A DNA stretch of 64,000 bases from Sphingomonas sp. GTDB lineage: Bacteria; Pseudomonadota; Alphaproteobacteria; Sphingomonadales; Sphingomonadaceae. Below are positions 49,277-58,084 of this stretch, one piece after another. The number at the start of each line of letters is the position of its first letter. Position 1 is the first letter of the stretch. The notes below the pieces were generated by a model that was not told where the DNA came from, ran no database searches, and saw only the letters and a list, made by a program, of their open reading frames with translations. The stretch lies in the NCBI RefSeq assembly GCF_004799495.1, contig NZ_SSMY01000008.1:151690-215689 (forward strand), in the 5' to 3' direction. The position numbers and the translations under genes are program-made.

Positions 49277-49307
49277 GAAAAGGGGCCGGAGCAAGCGCTC
49301 CGACCCC
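49277..49307 (-). terminator. Rho-independent terminator of the outer-membrane protein gene
   Basis: On the minus strand GGGGTCGGAGC pairs with GCTCCGGCCCC through a four-base loop (one mismatch), followed by TTTTCT (about 49281-49276). It lies 34 bases after the stop of the barrel gene. Confidence 0.85.
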
Positions 49308-49340
49308 GGTTTCCCACAGCTTTCGCCGCGATGTAGCGGG

Positions 49341-50000
49341 TTAGAAACGAATACCCAGCCCGGCGACGATCTGGTGCCGGTCGGTGTCGACCGAAAAGTT
49401 GTTGGTGTTGGCGCCGTTGGGATATTCGAGCCGCGCCTTGTCGTAGTTCGAATAGCGGTATTCGAGCTTCGCATAGGCCTTGCCGCCGAGCGACTGTTCG
49501 AGTCCCGCGCCGGCGCGCCAGCCGTCAAGGTTGAAGTGCTGGCCGGTCTCGGTCGTGCCGTTCGACGCGACCAGGTCGAGGCGCTGGTTGCTGTAGCCGC
49601 CCTTGGCGTAGAGCAGGGTGCGCGGCGCCACCGCATAGCCGACGCGGACGCCGGCGTAGAGGTCGCGGCCCGCCTTCATCCGGCCGTAACCGAGCGCGCC
49701 GGCGGCGGACGGGTTGTTGGTCACCTTGGCGGTCGACCCGGTCACTTCGCCCTCGGCGCCGAACACCCAGCGCCCGCTCTGGACGTCATAGCCCAGATCG
49801 CCGCCATAGGTCAGGCCGCTCGCGGAGTTGCTGTCGTCGATGTTCGAATTGGGCACCTGGCCGGGCTGCATCCGGTCATAGCCGAGGATGACGCCGGCGC
49901 GCGGCCCGTCGAACGTTTTGTCGGGCGCGTCCTGCGCGAAGGCTGGGGTGGCGAGGGCCAGCGTGGTGAGACTGGCGGCGGCGAGAACGATAGTACGCAT
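49341..50000 (-). CDS. Outer-membrane beta-barrel protein (OmpA/opacity-like)
   Basis: The 219-residue protein has a signal peptide (MRTIVLAAASLTTLALATPAFAQ) and then an eight-strand-like barrel: GPRAGVILGYDRMQP, GLTYGGDLGYDVQSGRWVFGAEGEVTGS, YAGVRVGYAVAPRTLLYAKGGYS, AYAKLEYRYSNYDKARL and the aromatic C-terminal ending IVAGLGIRF expected of outer-membrane proteins. The ATG at 50000 has GGAG six bases upstream. It may be a porin-like or adhesion protein. It is monocistronic with its own terminator. Confidence 0.9.
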   Translation of the reverse strand: MRTIVLAAASLTTLALATPAFAQDAPDKTFDGPRAGVILGYDRMQPGQVPNSNIDDSNSASGLTYGGDLGYDVQSGRWVFGAEGEVTGSTAKVTNNPSAAGALGYGRMKAGRDLYAGVRVGYAVAPRTLLYAKGGYSNQRLDLVASNGTTETGQHFNLDGWRAGAGLEQSLGGKAYAKLEYRYSNYDKARLEYPNGANTNNFSVDTDRHQIVAGLGIRF

Positions 50001-50138
50001 AATCAACTCCATGATCGCCCACCCGGGATCGTCGAGTGGGAGCCGCCAAGCGCACAGGGGTCGGCGGAGGTTGCATGAACCCCAGATAAACGCGGAAATC
50101 CGTTGCTTTCGCGCCACAGGGGGTTGAAACGAGCGATC

Positions 50139-50777
50139 ATGCGAACCAGGCGGCGAGGCCGCGATTTCATCGCCCGTCATGGCGAAACGGTGTTCAACGC
50201 GGCGGGCCGTTTGCAGGGCGAGGCCGCGCACACGCCGCTGACTCGCGCGGGGTTCGCGCAGGCGGACGAGATGGGCGAAGCGCTGCGTCACGCGCTGGGC
50301 GACAAGCCGGCGCTGACGTTGTGGGCCTCCCCTACGGGCCGCGCGCTCCAGACGCTCGCGGTGATGGCGGAGCATGTCGGGCTCGACTGGCACCAGGCGA
50401 AGACCGATCCGCGGCTGGTCGAAATCGGCATGGGGAGTTGGGGCGGGCGCTATTACGCCGACGTGATCGCCGAGGTCGGCGACGTGGTCGACCGGCCGAG
50501 CGGCTTGTTGCTGTCGGCCCCGGACGGCGAGCTGTATCACCAGATCGCCGAGCGTGTGTCGGGCTGGCTCGCCGATACGAATGACGATCCGGGCGACCGG
50601 CTGGTCATCATGCATGGCATCTCCAGCCGCGTGCTGCGCGGGGTGATGACCGGCGCGCCGGTGGTCGAGCGCTTCGGCGCGCCCGCGGCGGGGCATTTGC
50701 CGCAAGGGTCGCTGGTGATGATCGAGGCCGGGGTGGAGACGATCGTCCATCTCGGCGGCGGCGGGGAGGTGGTGTGA
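50139..50777 (+). CDS. Histidine phosphatase family protein (phosphoglycerate mutase-like)
   Basis: The 212-residue protein has the RHGET catalytic motif (FIARHGETVFNAAGRLQG), the conserved arginine and the second histidine in VIMHGISSRVLRG. The acid/base glutamate lies near RLVEIGMGSWGG. Substrate is unknown. Cobalamin-phosphate and phosphosugar phosphatases belong to the same fold. The ATG at 50139 gives the compact start. Its TGA overlaps the next GTG (GTGA). Confidence 0.88.
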   Translation: MRTRRRGRDFIARHGETVFNAAGRLQGEAAHTPLTRAGFAQADEMGEALRHALGDKPALTLWASPTGRALQTLAVMAEHVGLDWHQAKTDPRLVEIGMGSWGGRYYADVIAEVGDVVDRPSGLLLSAPDGELYHQIAERVSGWLADTNDDPGDRLVIMHGISSRVLRGVMTGAPVVERFGAPAAGHLPQGSLVMIEAGVETIVHLGGGGEVV

Positions 50778-51226
50778 GCCTGTTGATGCTCGCCTTGCTT
50801 GCCGCGCCGCGCGACACGGTGGGCGTGTTCGGCGGCTGGGGCGCGTTCAGCGACGCCAGCCCGCGCCGCTGCTTCGCGATCGCCCAGCCGGTCGATCCCG
50901 CGCAGCGCGCCGGCTATGCCAGCATTTCCAACTGGCCCGGCCAGAACATCCGCAGCCAGCTTCACGTCCGCCTGAGCCGCCCCCGCGCCGGCAACGCGCG
51001 CGTGACGCTGTCGATCGGCGAGCGGCGGTTCGACCTTATCGCGGGCGACCAGGATGCTTGGGCGCCTGACGCGCGCACCGATACCGCGATCGTCGCGGCA
51101 ATGCGCTCAGGCCGGTCGATGAGCGTCGAGGGCCTGGATCGGGGCGGCTCGCCCTTCGCAGACACCTATGCGCTGTCGGGCGCCGCCACCGCGATCGACG
51201 CCGCGGCGCTCGCCTGCCGGCGCTAG
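50774..51226 (+). CDS. Secreted IalB-like protein
   Basis: The 150-residue protein has a short signal peptide (MSLLMLALLAAPRD), then VFGGWGAFSDASPRRCFAIAQPV, which recalls the start of invasion-associated locus B proteins (FGDW...C...). A LHVRLSRPRAGNARVTLSIGERRFDL stretch follows. IalB-like proteins are periplasmic and of unclear function outside Bartonella. It is translated from a GTG overlapping the phosphatase stop. Confidence 0.72.
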   Translation: MSLLMLALLAAPRDTVGVFGGWGAFSDASPRRCFAIAQPVDPAQRAGYASISNWPGQNIRSQLHVRLSRPRAGNARVTLSIGERRFDLIAGDQDAWAPDARTDTAIVAAMRSGRSMSVEGLDRGGSPFADTYALSGAATAIDAAALACRR

Positions 51227-51245
51227 GCTTGCGGCGCGGCGCGGC

Positions 51246-51267
51246 GTGTGTCAGCATCCTGACACAC
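51246..51267. promoter_or_regulatory. Perfect palindrome upstream of the secreted DUF1579-like gene
   Basis: GTGTGTCAG-catc-CTGACACAC is a perfect 9-base inverted repeat 18 bases before the ATG of the next gene. It has no T-run, so an operator is more likely than a terminator. The binding protein is unknown. Confidence 0.55.
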
Positions 51268-51284
51268 TGCCTTGGGAGGCCGCG

Positions 51285-51797
51285 ATGTCCCTGCTCGCCT
51301 TGCTGTTGCTTGCCGCGCAAACCACTGCCGCTGCGCCGCCGTCCGCCCCGCCCAAGGTCGATTGCACCGACGCCGATCACCGCGCGTTCGATTTCTGGGT
51401 CGGCTACTGGGACGTCTATGCCGGGACGACCAAGGTCGCGCACAGCCGGATCGAAAAGATCGTCGGCTGCGCGATCAGCGAGACGTTCGACCAGGATGTC
51501 GGCCCCGGCGGCAAGCCCGTCGACTATCACGGCCGCTCGATCAGCAGCTACGTTCCCGCGGATAAAGGCTGGCGACAGTTCTACACCGACAACGGCGGCG
51601 CGGCGGCGATGCTGACCGGCGGCATCACCGGCGGCGCGATGGTGCTGCTGTCCAGGAACGGCCCGGTCACCAACCGCATGACGGTGAAGCCCAATCCCGA
51701 CGGCAGCGTTACGCAACGCGGCGAATTCTCGACCGACGAGGGCAAGACGTGGAAGCCGGGATACGAGTTCACCTACCGGAAGCACGCCGCCACCTAG
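51285..51797 (+). CDS. Secreted DUF1579-like protein
   Basis: The 170-residue protein has a signal peptide (MSLLALLLLAAQTTAAAP) and a mature domain with ADHRAFDFWVGYWDVYAG and a beta-rich remainder, resembling the DUF1579-type lipocalin-like family. It is distantly similar to the secreted protein at 18129-18698. The ATG at 51285 has GGAGG upstream. Two cysteines (DCTDAD and VGCAIS) may form a disulfide. Function unknown. Confidence 0.75.
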   Translation: MSLLALLLLAAQTTAAAPPSAPPKVDCTDADHRAFDFWVGYWDVYAGTTKVAHSRIEKIVGCAISETFDQDVGPGGKPVDYHGRSISSYVPADKGWRQFYTDNGGAAAMLTGGITGGAMVLLSRNGPVTNRMTVKPNPDGSVTQRGEFSTDEGKTWKPGYEFTYRKHAAT

Positions 51798-51830
51798 AAA
51801 AGTCCGCGCTTTTCGCCTATGTGCGCCGCC

Positions 51831-53066
51831 ATGCAGACAGCGTCGGCGGCCCCCCCGTCCCGTCAGGGACAAATCGAACCTATGCCCATCCCCGGGCACA
51901 TCGATCCCGTGCCCGTCCCGCGCGCCGCGGTGCCGCGCGCCGACGGGCGGATCGACTTGCTCGGGCTGTCGAAGGACGATCTGCGGCTCGCGCTCGAAAC
52001 GTCGCAGCTCGAGCCCAAACAGGCCAAGCTGCGCGCGAAACAGCTGTTCCACTGGATCTACAATCGCGGCGTCACCGACTTTTCGCTGATGACCGACATA
52101 TCGAAGACGATGCAGCCGTGGCTCGCCAATCGCTTCGTGATCAGCCGGCCGGAGGTGATCGAGCAGCAGGTCTCGACCGACGGCACGCGCAAATGGCTGC
52201 TCCGCTCGCCCGACGCGCAGGATTACGAGATGGTGTTCATCCCGGACGCCGATCGCGGGACCTTGTGCGTGTCGAGCCAGGTCGGGTGCACGCTCAATTG
52301 CCGCTTCTGCCATACGGGCACGATGCGGCTGGTGCGCAACCTGACCCCGGCGGAGATCGTCGGGCAAGTGATGCTCGCGCGCGACAGCTTGGGCGAATGG
52401 CCGAGCCAGCCCGAGGGGCGGATGCTGACCAACATCGTGATGATGGGGATGGGCGAGCCGCTGTATAATTTCGACAATGTCCGCGATGCGCTTAAACTGG
52501 TGATGGACGGCGACGGCCTCGCGCTGTCGAAGCGGCGGATCACGCTGTCGACCAGCGGCGTCGTCCCGATGATGGCGCGCGCGGGCGAGGAGATCGGGGT
52601 CAACCTCGCGGTGTCGCTCCACGCGGTGACGAAGGACATCCGCGACGAGATCGTGCCCTTGAACCGCAAATACGGGATCGAGGAACTGCTCCAGGCGTGC
52701 GCCGATTATCCCGGCGCCAACAACGCACGGCGCATCACGTTCGAATATGTGATGCTCAAGGACAAGAACGACAGCGACGAGGATGCGCGCGAGCTCGTCC
52801 GGCTGATCAAGAAGTACAAGCTGCCCGCCAAGGTCAATCTGATCCCGTTCAACCCCTGGCCCGGCGCACCGTACGACACGTCGACGCCCGAGCGCGTCCG
52901 CGCCTTCTCGAACATCGTGTTCGAGGCCGGCATTTCCGCGCCGGTCCGTACCCCGCGCGGGCGCGACATCGATGCGGCGTGCGGCCAGTTGAAGACCGCG
53001 AGCGAGAAGAAGAGCCGCGCGGAGCTCGACCGGCAGGCCGAAGAGAAGCTCGCCGCTCTCGGCTAG
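51831..53066 (+). CDS. rlmN: 23S rRNA (adenine2503-C2)-methyltransferase, also acting on tRNA
   Basis: RlmN is a radical SAM enzyme that methylates A2503 of 23S rRNA and A37 of some tRNAs. The 4Fe-4S cluster cysteines are in [12 protein letters not shown], and the catalytic C-terminal cysteine is in DIDAACGQL. Other marks are [11 protein letters not shown] and MGMGEPLYN. The N-terminus is uncertain: ATG at 51819, 51831 and 51882 are all in frame with no clear ribosome site. I chose 51831 (411 residues). The start at 51882 would remove 17 residues. Confidence 0.95.
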   Translation: MQTASAAPPSRQGQIEPMPIPGHIDPVPVPRAAVPRADGRIDLLGLSKDDLRLALETSQLEPKQAKLRAKQLFHWIYNRGVTDFSLMTDISKTMQPWLANRFVISRPEVIEQQVSTDGTRKWLLRSPDAQDYEMVFIPDADRGTLCVSSQVGCTLNCRFCHTGTMRLVRNLTPAEIVGQVMLARDSLGEWPSQPEGRMLTNIVMMGMGEPLYNFDNVRDALKLVMDGDGLALSKRRITLSTSGVVPMMARAGEEIGVNLAVSLHAVTKDIRDEIVPLNRKYGIEELLQACADYPGANNARRITFEYVMLKDKNDSDEDARELVRLIKKYKLPAKVNLIPFNPWPGAPYDTSTPERVRAFSNIVFEAGISAPVRTPRGRDIDAACGQLKTASEKKSRAELDRQAEEKLAALG

Positions 53067-53069
53067 GCG

Positions 53070-54395
53070 TCAGCGGTTGGCCCGGGCGATCGCGCCCAAA
53101 TGAAAAGCGCTGGGTTTCGGCGTGCGTTTGAAGGTCTTCAAATCCACCGCCGTTAGCCCGAAATGGACGCCATACCCGGCACCCCATTCAAAATTGTCGA
53201 GCAGCGACCAATAGAGGTAGCTGTGGACCGGGATACCTTCGTCGATACACGCGCGCAGTCCCTGCAGCGCCTGATCGATGAACGCGATGCGGCGCGTATC
53301 GTCGTCGGTCGCGATGCCGCTTTCGGTGACGTAGATCGGCTTGCCGATCGCGGCGTGCGCCCAGCGAATCGTATTGGCGAGCGCAGGCGGATAGAATTCG
53401 TAGCCCGCCGCGGTCATTTCCGCCCCCGCCGGCGGCGCGACCGGTCCGTTCGGGCCGACCAGGATCCGCGTATAGGTCTGGATGCCGATGAAATCTGCAT
53501 GGCTCCGCGCGACATCGACCCAATCGCCGTAGAGCCGATGGCGGTACTCGTCAGCGAGCGACGCCGGGCCGACCGACTGAACGTCCTGCGTCGTCAGCGT
53601 CACCCCGACCGGCAGCGCGGGTCGTGCCGCCTTGATCGCGGCATAACCCTGGCGATGCGCCTCCTGCAGCAACGGCGTCGCGATCGCCGGATCGGCATAG
53701 GCGAGCCGCGAGAAACGGGGCGAATTGGTCGCCTTCGCCGCGACCGCGAGCGAGGCCTTGGCGACCGCCATGCCCTTGGCCAGTTGCGGCATGACGTTCA
53801 CGAGCAGCCCGATATTGGCTTCGTTGAACGTGGTCGCGCGGTCCATTAGCCCGCCCAGATGCTCGGCCGCCGTGCCGCAATAGCGTGCGAACAATCCCGG
53901 CGAATCCGCCATCTCGAACCCGCCGCGCATCGCGAACCAGAGCGGCGTGGTGAAATGGTTGAACGTCACCATCGGCCGCAATCCGTGCGTCCTACACGTT
54001 TCGAGTACCTTGGCGTAATGATCGAGCTCGGCGTTGGAAAAATGCCCCTCGTTGGGCTCGATCCGCGCCCATTCGATGCCGAGGCGATAGCAATTGAACC
54101 CAAGGCTCGCCGCCAGTTGGATGTCCTCGGCGTACCGGTGATAGCTGTCGCACGCGTCGCCCGACCGGTCCTTGAAGATGCTCGGCTTGAGGTTCTCCAT
54201 CAGCCAGGCGTCGCTGTTGGTGTTGTTGCCCTCGCTCTGATGCGCGGAAATCGCGGTGCCCCACAGGAAGCCGGCCGGATAGCTTGCGCGCGATGCGCCG
54301 AGTGCGGGACCGGCAAGCGCGCTTGCCATGCTCGCTGCCGTCGCGCCTGCCACGACCTCGCGCCGCGACGGGCCCTTGCTCTTGATCCGCGCCAT
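53070..54395 (-). CDS. Tat-exported glycoside hydrolase family 1 protein
   Basis: The 441-residue protein has a twin-arginine signal (GPSRREVVAGATAASMA, ending near LGA) and a family 1 (beta/alpha)8 barrel: FLWGTAISAHQSEG, YRLGIEWARIEPNEG, MVTFNHFTTPLWF. The acid/base is Glu192 in TFNEANIG, where most members have NEP, and the nucleophile is Glu358 in YVTESGIA, where most have TENG. Both catalytic glutamates are kept. It probably acts on beta-glycosides in the periplasm. The ATG at 54395 has AGGAG upstream. Confidence 0.88.
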   Translation of the reverse strand: MARIKSKGPSRREVVAGATAASMASALAGPALGASRASYPAGFLWGTAISAHQSEGNNTNSDAWLMENLKPSIFKDRSGDACDSYHRYAEDIQLAASLGFNCYRLGIEWARIEPNEGHFSNAELDHYAKVLETCRTHGLRPMVTFNHFTTPLWFAMRGGFEMADSPGLFARYCGTAAEHLGGLMDRATTFNEANIGLLVNVMPQLAKGMAVAKASLAVAAKATNSPRFSRLAYADPAIATPLLQEAHRQGYAAIKAARPALPVGVTLTTQDVQSVGPASLADEYRHRLYGDWVDVARSHADFIGIQTYTRILVGPNGPVAPPAGAEMTAAGYEFYPPALANTIRWAHAAIGKPIYVTESGIATDDDTRRIAFIDQALQGLRACIDEGIPVHSYLYWSLLDNFEWGAGYGVHFGLTAVDLKTFKRTPKPSAFHLGAIARANR

Positions 54396-54494
54396 CCGGC
54401 TCCTCCCGTTGCTGCTCACTGGCTGGTGAATGAGCCTAAGATCGTACGACGGCGCACGCAATAACTCGACACTTGCCGCGCCCCGCGCGATGGG

Positions 54495-55259
54495 GTGCGC
54501 GTGATATCGCTGACGACTGGTTTGCTCGCCGTCGCCGCTGGCTTCGTCGGCGGCGCGATGAATGCGCTGGCGGGGGGTGGGACGTTCGCGACCTTGCCGT
54601 CGCTGCTCGCGCTCGGGCTACCGGCCAATACCGCCAATGCCACCTCGAACGTGGCGTTGCTCCCTGGCGCGGGGACGAGCGCCTGGGCGTTTCGCGACGA
54701 GTTGGCGCCGCTCAGCGGGGTGTCGATCCGGACGCTGGCGGCGATCACCTTCATCGGCGGCTTGGCGGGGAGCGTGCTGCTGGTGCTCACGCCGAGCCGC
54801 GCGTTCGATTTCATCATTCCGTGGCTGGTGCTCTACGCATTCGTCGTGCTGGCGTTCGGCAAACGCGCGGCGGCGTGGCTGCACGAGCGCGTTACGATCG
54901 GCCGCCAGACGTTGCTGACCGCGCAGATGCTGCTCGGCATCTATGGCGGCTATTTCGGCGGCGGAGTCGGGCTGATGACCACCGCGACCTACGGCCTGCT
55001 CGCCGGGCACAGCCCACGCGAATTGTTCGCGCCGCGCACGTTGATGCTCGCGGTCGCCAATCTAGCGGCGGCGATCGTGTTCGTGATCGCCGGGATGGTG
55101 CGCTGGTGGGCCTGTCTGCCGATGCTTGGCGGTGCAGTGATCGGCGGCTGGGCGGGGGCGCATGTGGGCAAGAAGCTGCCCGCATCCGCGGTGCGCATCT
55201 GGACGTTACTGGTGACGGGCGCGACCACGATCGTCTTTTTCGCGCGGGCTTACGGATAG
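54495..55259 (+). CDS. TSUP-family transporter (TauE/SafE type)
   Basis: The 254-residue protein has about seven to eight membrane helices and the two TSUP repeats, with GGAMNALAGGGTFATLPSLLALG and the second-half GIYGGYFGGGVGLMTTATYG. TSUP proteins export sulfite, sulfonates or related anions. It starts at a GTG (54495). Another GTG at 54501 is possible. The next gene begins 19 bases after its stop, so it forms a unit with the cytochrome b and molybdenum enzyme genes. Confidence 0.88.
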   Translation: MRVISLTTGLLAVAAGFVGGAMNALAGGGTFATLPSLLALGLPANTANATSNVALLPGAGTSAWAFRDELAPLSGVSIRTLAAITFIGGLAGSVLLVLTPSRAFDFIIPWLVLYAFVVLAFGKRAAAWLHERVTIGRQTLLTAQMLLGIYGGYFGGGVGLMTTATYGLLAGHSPRELFAPRTLMLAVANLAAAIVFVIAGMVRWWACLPMLGGAVIGGWAGAHVGKKLPASAVRIWTLLVTGATTIVFFARAYG

Positions 55260-55278
55260 AATGCGATAGGATCACGCG

Positions 55279-56037
55279 ATGGACGAGTCCGAGCCGCTGC
55301 CCGATCCGCTGCTGACCGCGCCGACGACGGTCTATCGTCACACCCTCGCGACTCGCCTCTGGCACTGGGTCAACGCGGTGACGATCTTCGTGATGATCGG
55401 TAGCGGGCTGACGATTCTCAACGCGCACCCACACCTCTATTGGGGCAAATACGGCGCCAATTTCGACCGGCCGTGGCTCGACACGCCGCACTGGCCCGCG
55501 TGGCTGACGATCCCGTCGAACTACAACCTCGCGCTGGCGCGGCGTTGGCATTTGACCTTCGCGCTCGTGCTGGGGTTCGGGCTGCTGTTCTTCATGATCG
55601 CCAGTTTGCTCAACCGCCATTTCCAGCGCGACCTGCGCGTGCGCGCCAAGGAAGTCGCGCCGAAGCACCTGATCGCCGACGCGGTCGCGCACGCGAAGTT
55701 CGACTTCCACAACCACGACGACCCGGCGGCGTACAACACGCTGCAAAAGCTGTCCTATGTCATCACGATCTTCGTGCTGATCCCGCTGATGATCCTGACC
55801 GGGCTCGCGATGTCGCCGGCGATGGACGCGGCGTGGCCATGGCTGCTCGATATCTTCGGCGGACGGCAGTCGGCGCGGTCGGTACATTTCATCGCCGCGG
55901 CGGGGCTGGTCGGTTTCATCGTCATCCACCTCACGCTGGTGATCCTGGCCGGGCCGGTCGGCGAAGTGATGTCGATGATCACCGGGCGGTGGAAATTGCC
56001 CGAAGCCCCGGTCGTCGAAGCGGAGCCGGCCGAATGA
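55279..56037 (+). CDS. Di-heme cytochrome b-type membrane subunit
   Basis: The 252-residue protein has four main membrane helices with histidines placed for heme ligands: RHTLATRLWHWVNAVTIFVM, LARRWHLTFALVLG, RSVHFIAAAGLVGFIVIHLTLVI. It belongs to the cytochrome b561/thiosulfate-reductase-like group. The ATG has TAGGATCACGCG upstream, without a strong ribosome site. Its TGA overlaps the next ATG (ATGA at 56034-56037), so it is probably the electron partner of the molybdopterin protein. Confidence 0.88.
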   Translation: MDESEPLPDPLLTAPTTVYRHTLATRLWHWVNAVTIFVMIGSGLTILNAHPHLYWGKYGANFDRPWLDTPHWPAWLTIPSNYNLALARRWHLTFALVLGFGLLFFMIASLLNRHFQRDLRVRAKEVAPKHLIADAVAHAKFDFHNHDDPAAYNTLQKLSYVITIFVLIPLMILTGLAMSPAMDAAWPWLLDIFGGRQSARSVHFIAAAGLVGFIVIHLTLVILAGPVGEVMSMITGRWKLPEAPVVEAEPAE

Positions 56038-56792
56038 CGCTGATCACCAGACGCGGGTTGGTGATGGGCAGCGCGGCGGGCGCCGGGCTGCTGCTGTCGG
56101 GTTGCGACCGGCTCGGCACCCAGCCGCAATTCCGCAAGATCCTGTTCTCGGGCGACAAGATCAACCAGGGCTTGCAACGCGCGCTCAGCGAGCGCGGCGC
56201 GCTCGCCCCCGAATTCCGCCACGACCAGATGTCGCCGGTGTTCCGCGTCAACGGCACGCACGATCCCGGAACGCCCGACTATGCCGCGCATGTCGCGGCG
56301 CGCTTCGCCGACTGGCGGGTGCAGGTCGGCGGGCTGGTGACGCGCCCGCTGAGCCTGAGCGTCGCCGATCTCGGCGCGATGCCGCAGCGCGCGCAGATCA
56401 CGCGGCACGATTGCGTCGAGGGGTGGAGCGCGATCGGCAAGTGGCAGGGGCCGATGCTCGGCGCCGTGCTCAAGGCGGCGGGGGTGCGCTCCACCGCCCG
56501 CTTCATCGTGTTCACCTGCGCCGACCTCTACCATGGCGCGCCGTATTACGAATCGATCGACATGGTGGATGCCTTCCACCCGCAGACGATCCTCGCCTGG
56601 GCGATGAACGACCAGCGTCTGTCGGTCGGCCACGGCGCGCCGGTGCGGCTCAGGGTCGAGCGCCAATTGGGGTACAAGCACGCCAAATATGTGATGCGAG
56701 TCGATGCGCTCGCCAGCCTCGCCGGCGTCGGGGCGGGTCAGGGCGGTTATTGGGAGGATGCGGTCGGCTACGATTGGTACGCGGGCATCTGA
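56034..56792 (+). CDS. Tat-exported molybdopterin-dependent oxidoreductase (sulfite-oxidase fold)
   Basis: The 252-residue protein has a twin-arginine signal with a lipobox-like end (TRRGLVMGSAAGAGLLLSGC) and a sulfite-oxidase-type domain: WRVQVGGLVTRPLSLSVADL, the molybdenum-ligand cysteine in RHDCVEGWSAIGKWQG, and YESIDMVDAFHPQTILAWAMN. Family members include MsrP (YedY), which reduces methionine sulfoxide, but here the partner is a di-heme cytochrome of a different type. The overlapping start with the cytochrome gene supports a complex. The substrate is not known. Confidence 0.9.
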   Translation: MTLITRRGLVMGSAAGAGLLLSGCDRLGTQPQFRKILFSGDKINQGLQRALSERGALAPEFRHDQMSPVFRVNGTHDPGTPDYAAHVAARFADWRVQVGGLVTRPLSLSVADLGAMPQRAQITRHDCVEGWSAIGKWQGPMLGAVLKAAGVRSTARFIVFTCADLYHGAPYYESIDMVDAFHPQTILAWAMNDQRLSVGHGAPVRLRVERQLGYKHAKYVMRVDALASLAGVGAGQGGYWEDAVGYDWYAGI

Positions 56793-56848
56793 CCGGCCGC
56801 AGGATCAACCTTTTCATCGCCTTATTCGCACGGTAGCAGCCGGGGGCC

Positions 56849-58084
56849 ATGGCTCTGTTCGACCTTTTCCTCTCGCGCGCGATCAAGCGTGGCGAAGTGA
56901 CGATCACCTATCCCGACGGCACCCAGCGGACGTTCGGGACGCCCGACGCGAGGCTCGGCCATGTCGGGCTGCGTTTTACCGACAAAGGCGCGATCCGGGC
57001 GCTGGTGCGCGATCCCGGCGTCGGCGCGGCCGAGATGTTCATGGCCGGACGGATGCTGGTCGAACGCGGCACGCTGATCGATCTGCTCGTGCTCTTCACC
57101 GACAACAATCGCTGGGAAGAAGGATCGACCGGGCTCGATTCGAACTGGTTCGGGCGGATGCTCGCGGTCGCGCGGTTCAAGCTGGGGCGGTACAATTCGA
57201 TCCGCCGGTCCAAGCACAATGTCGCGCACCATTACGACATCGGCAACGCGCTCTACGACCTCTTCCTCGATGCCGACCGGCAATATAGCTGCGCCTATTT
57301 CCTCGACCCCGCCAACGAGAGCCTCGAGCAGGCGCAGGACGACAAGAAGGCGCATATCGCGGCCAAGCTCGCGATTCGGCCGGGCATGCGCGTGCTCGAT
57401 ATCGGCTGCGGCTGGGGCGGGATGGCGCTCTACCTTCACCAGAAGACCGGGGCGGACGTGCTCGGCGTCACGCTGTCGGAAGAGCAGATCAAGGTCGCGC
57501 GCGACCGCGCCGCGGCGGCCGGCGTCGCGGACAAGGTGAAGTTCGAGTTGATCGACTATCGCGAGGTGACCGGCACCTTCGACCGCATCGTGTCGGTCGG
57601 CATGTTCGAACATGTCGGCCGCGAGAATTACCGGACGTTTCTCAAAAAGTGCTTCGACCTGCTGCCGCAGGACGGCGTGCTGCTTCTCCACACGATCGGC
57701 CGCGCCGGTGCGCCGGGCATCACCGACAAGTTCACCGACAAATATATCTTCCCCGGCGGCTACACGCCGGCGTTGTCCGAAATCCTGACCGCGAGCGAGA
57801 CGTTGCGCTGGTTCACGACCGACATCGAGCAATTGCGGCTGCATTACGCCTATACGCTCAAGCATTGGTACGACCGCGTGGTCGCCAATCGCGACGCGAT
57901 CGTCGCGATGTACGACGAGCGATTCTATCGCATGTGGACGTGGTACCTCGCGTCCTTCTACGTCAGTTTCCTCAACGGCATCCTGGTCAATTATCAGATC
58001 CAGTTCGCGCGCGACCGCACCGCGTTGCCGATCACGCGCGATTACATGGCGGAGGAGGAGCGCCGGTTGCGGGCGAAGCCCTAG
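56849..58084 (+). CDS. cfa: Cyclopropane-fatty-acyl-phospholipid synthase
   Basis: The enzyme adds a methylene group from SAM to the double bond of membrane lipids. The 411-residue protein has the SAM motif VLDIGCGWGGMALYL, LSEEQIKVARDRA, the SVGMFEHVG motif, and the bicarbonate/active-site helices. An N-terminal domain of about 100 residues precedes the methyltransferase part. Its stop overlaps the end of the frameshifted DUF1801 gene on the other strand. Confidence 0.93.
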   Translation: MALFDLFLSRAIKRGEVTITYPDGTQRTFGTPDARLGHVGLRFTDKGAIRALVRDPGVGAAEMFMAGRMLVERGTLIDLLVLFTDNNRWEEGSTGLDSNWFGRMLAVARFKLGRYNSIRRSKHNVAHHYDIGNALYDLFLDADRQYSCAYFLDPANESLEQAQDDKKAHIAAKLAIRPGMRVLDIGCGWGGMALYLHQKTGADVLGVTLSEEQIKVARDRAAAAGVADKVKFELIDYREVTGTFDRIVSVGMFEHVGRENYRTFLKKCFDLLPQDGVLLLHTIGRAGAPGITDKFTDKYIFPGGYTPALSEILTASETLRWFTTDIEQLRLHYAYTLKHWYDRVVANRDAIVAMYDERFYRMWTWYLASFYVSFLNGILVNYQIQFARDRTALPITRDYMAEEERRLRAKP

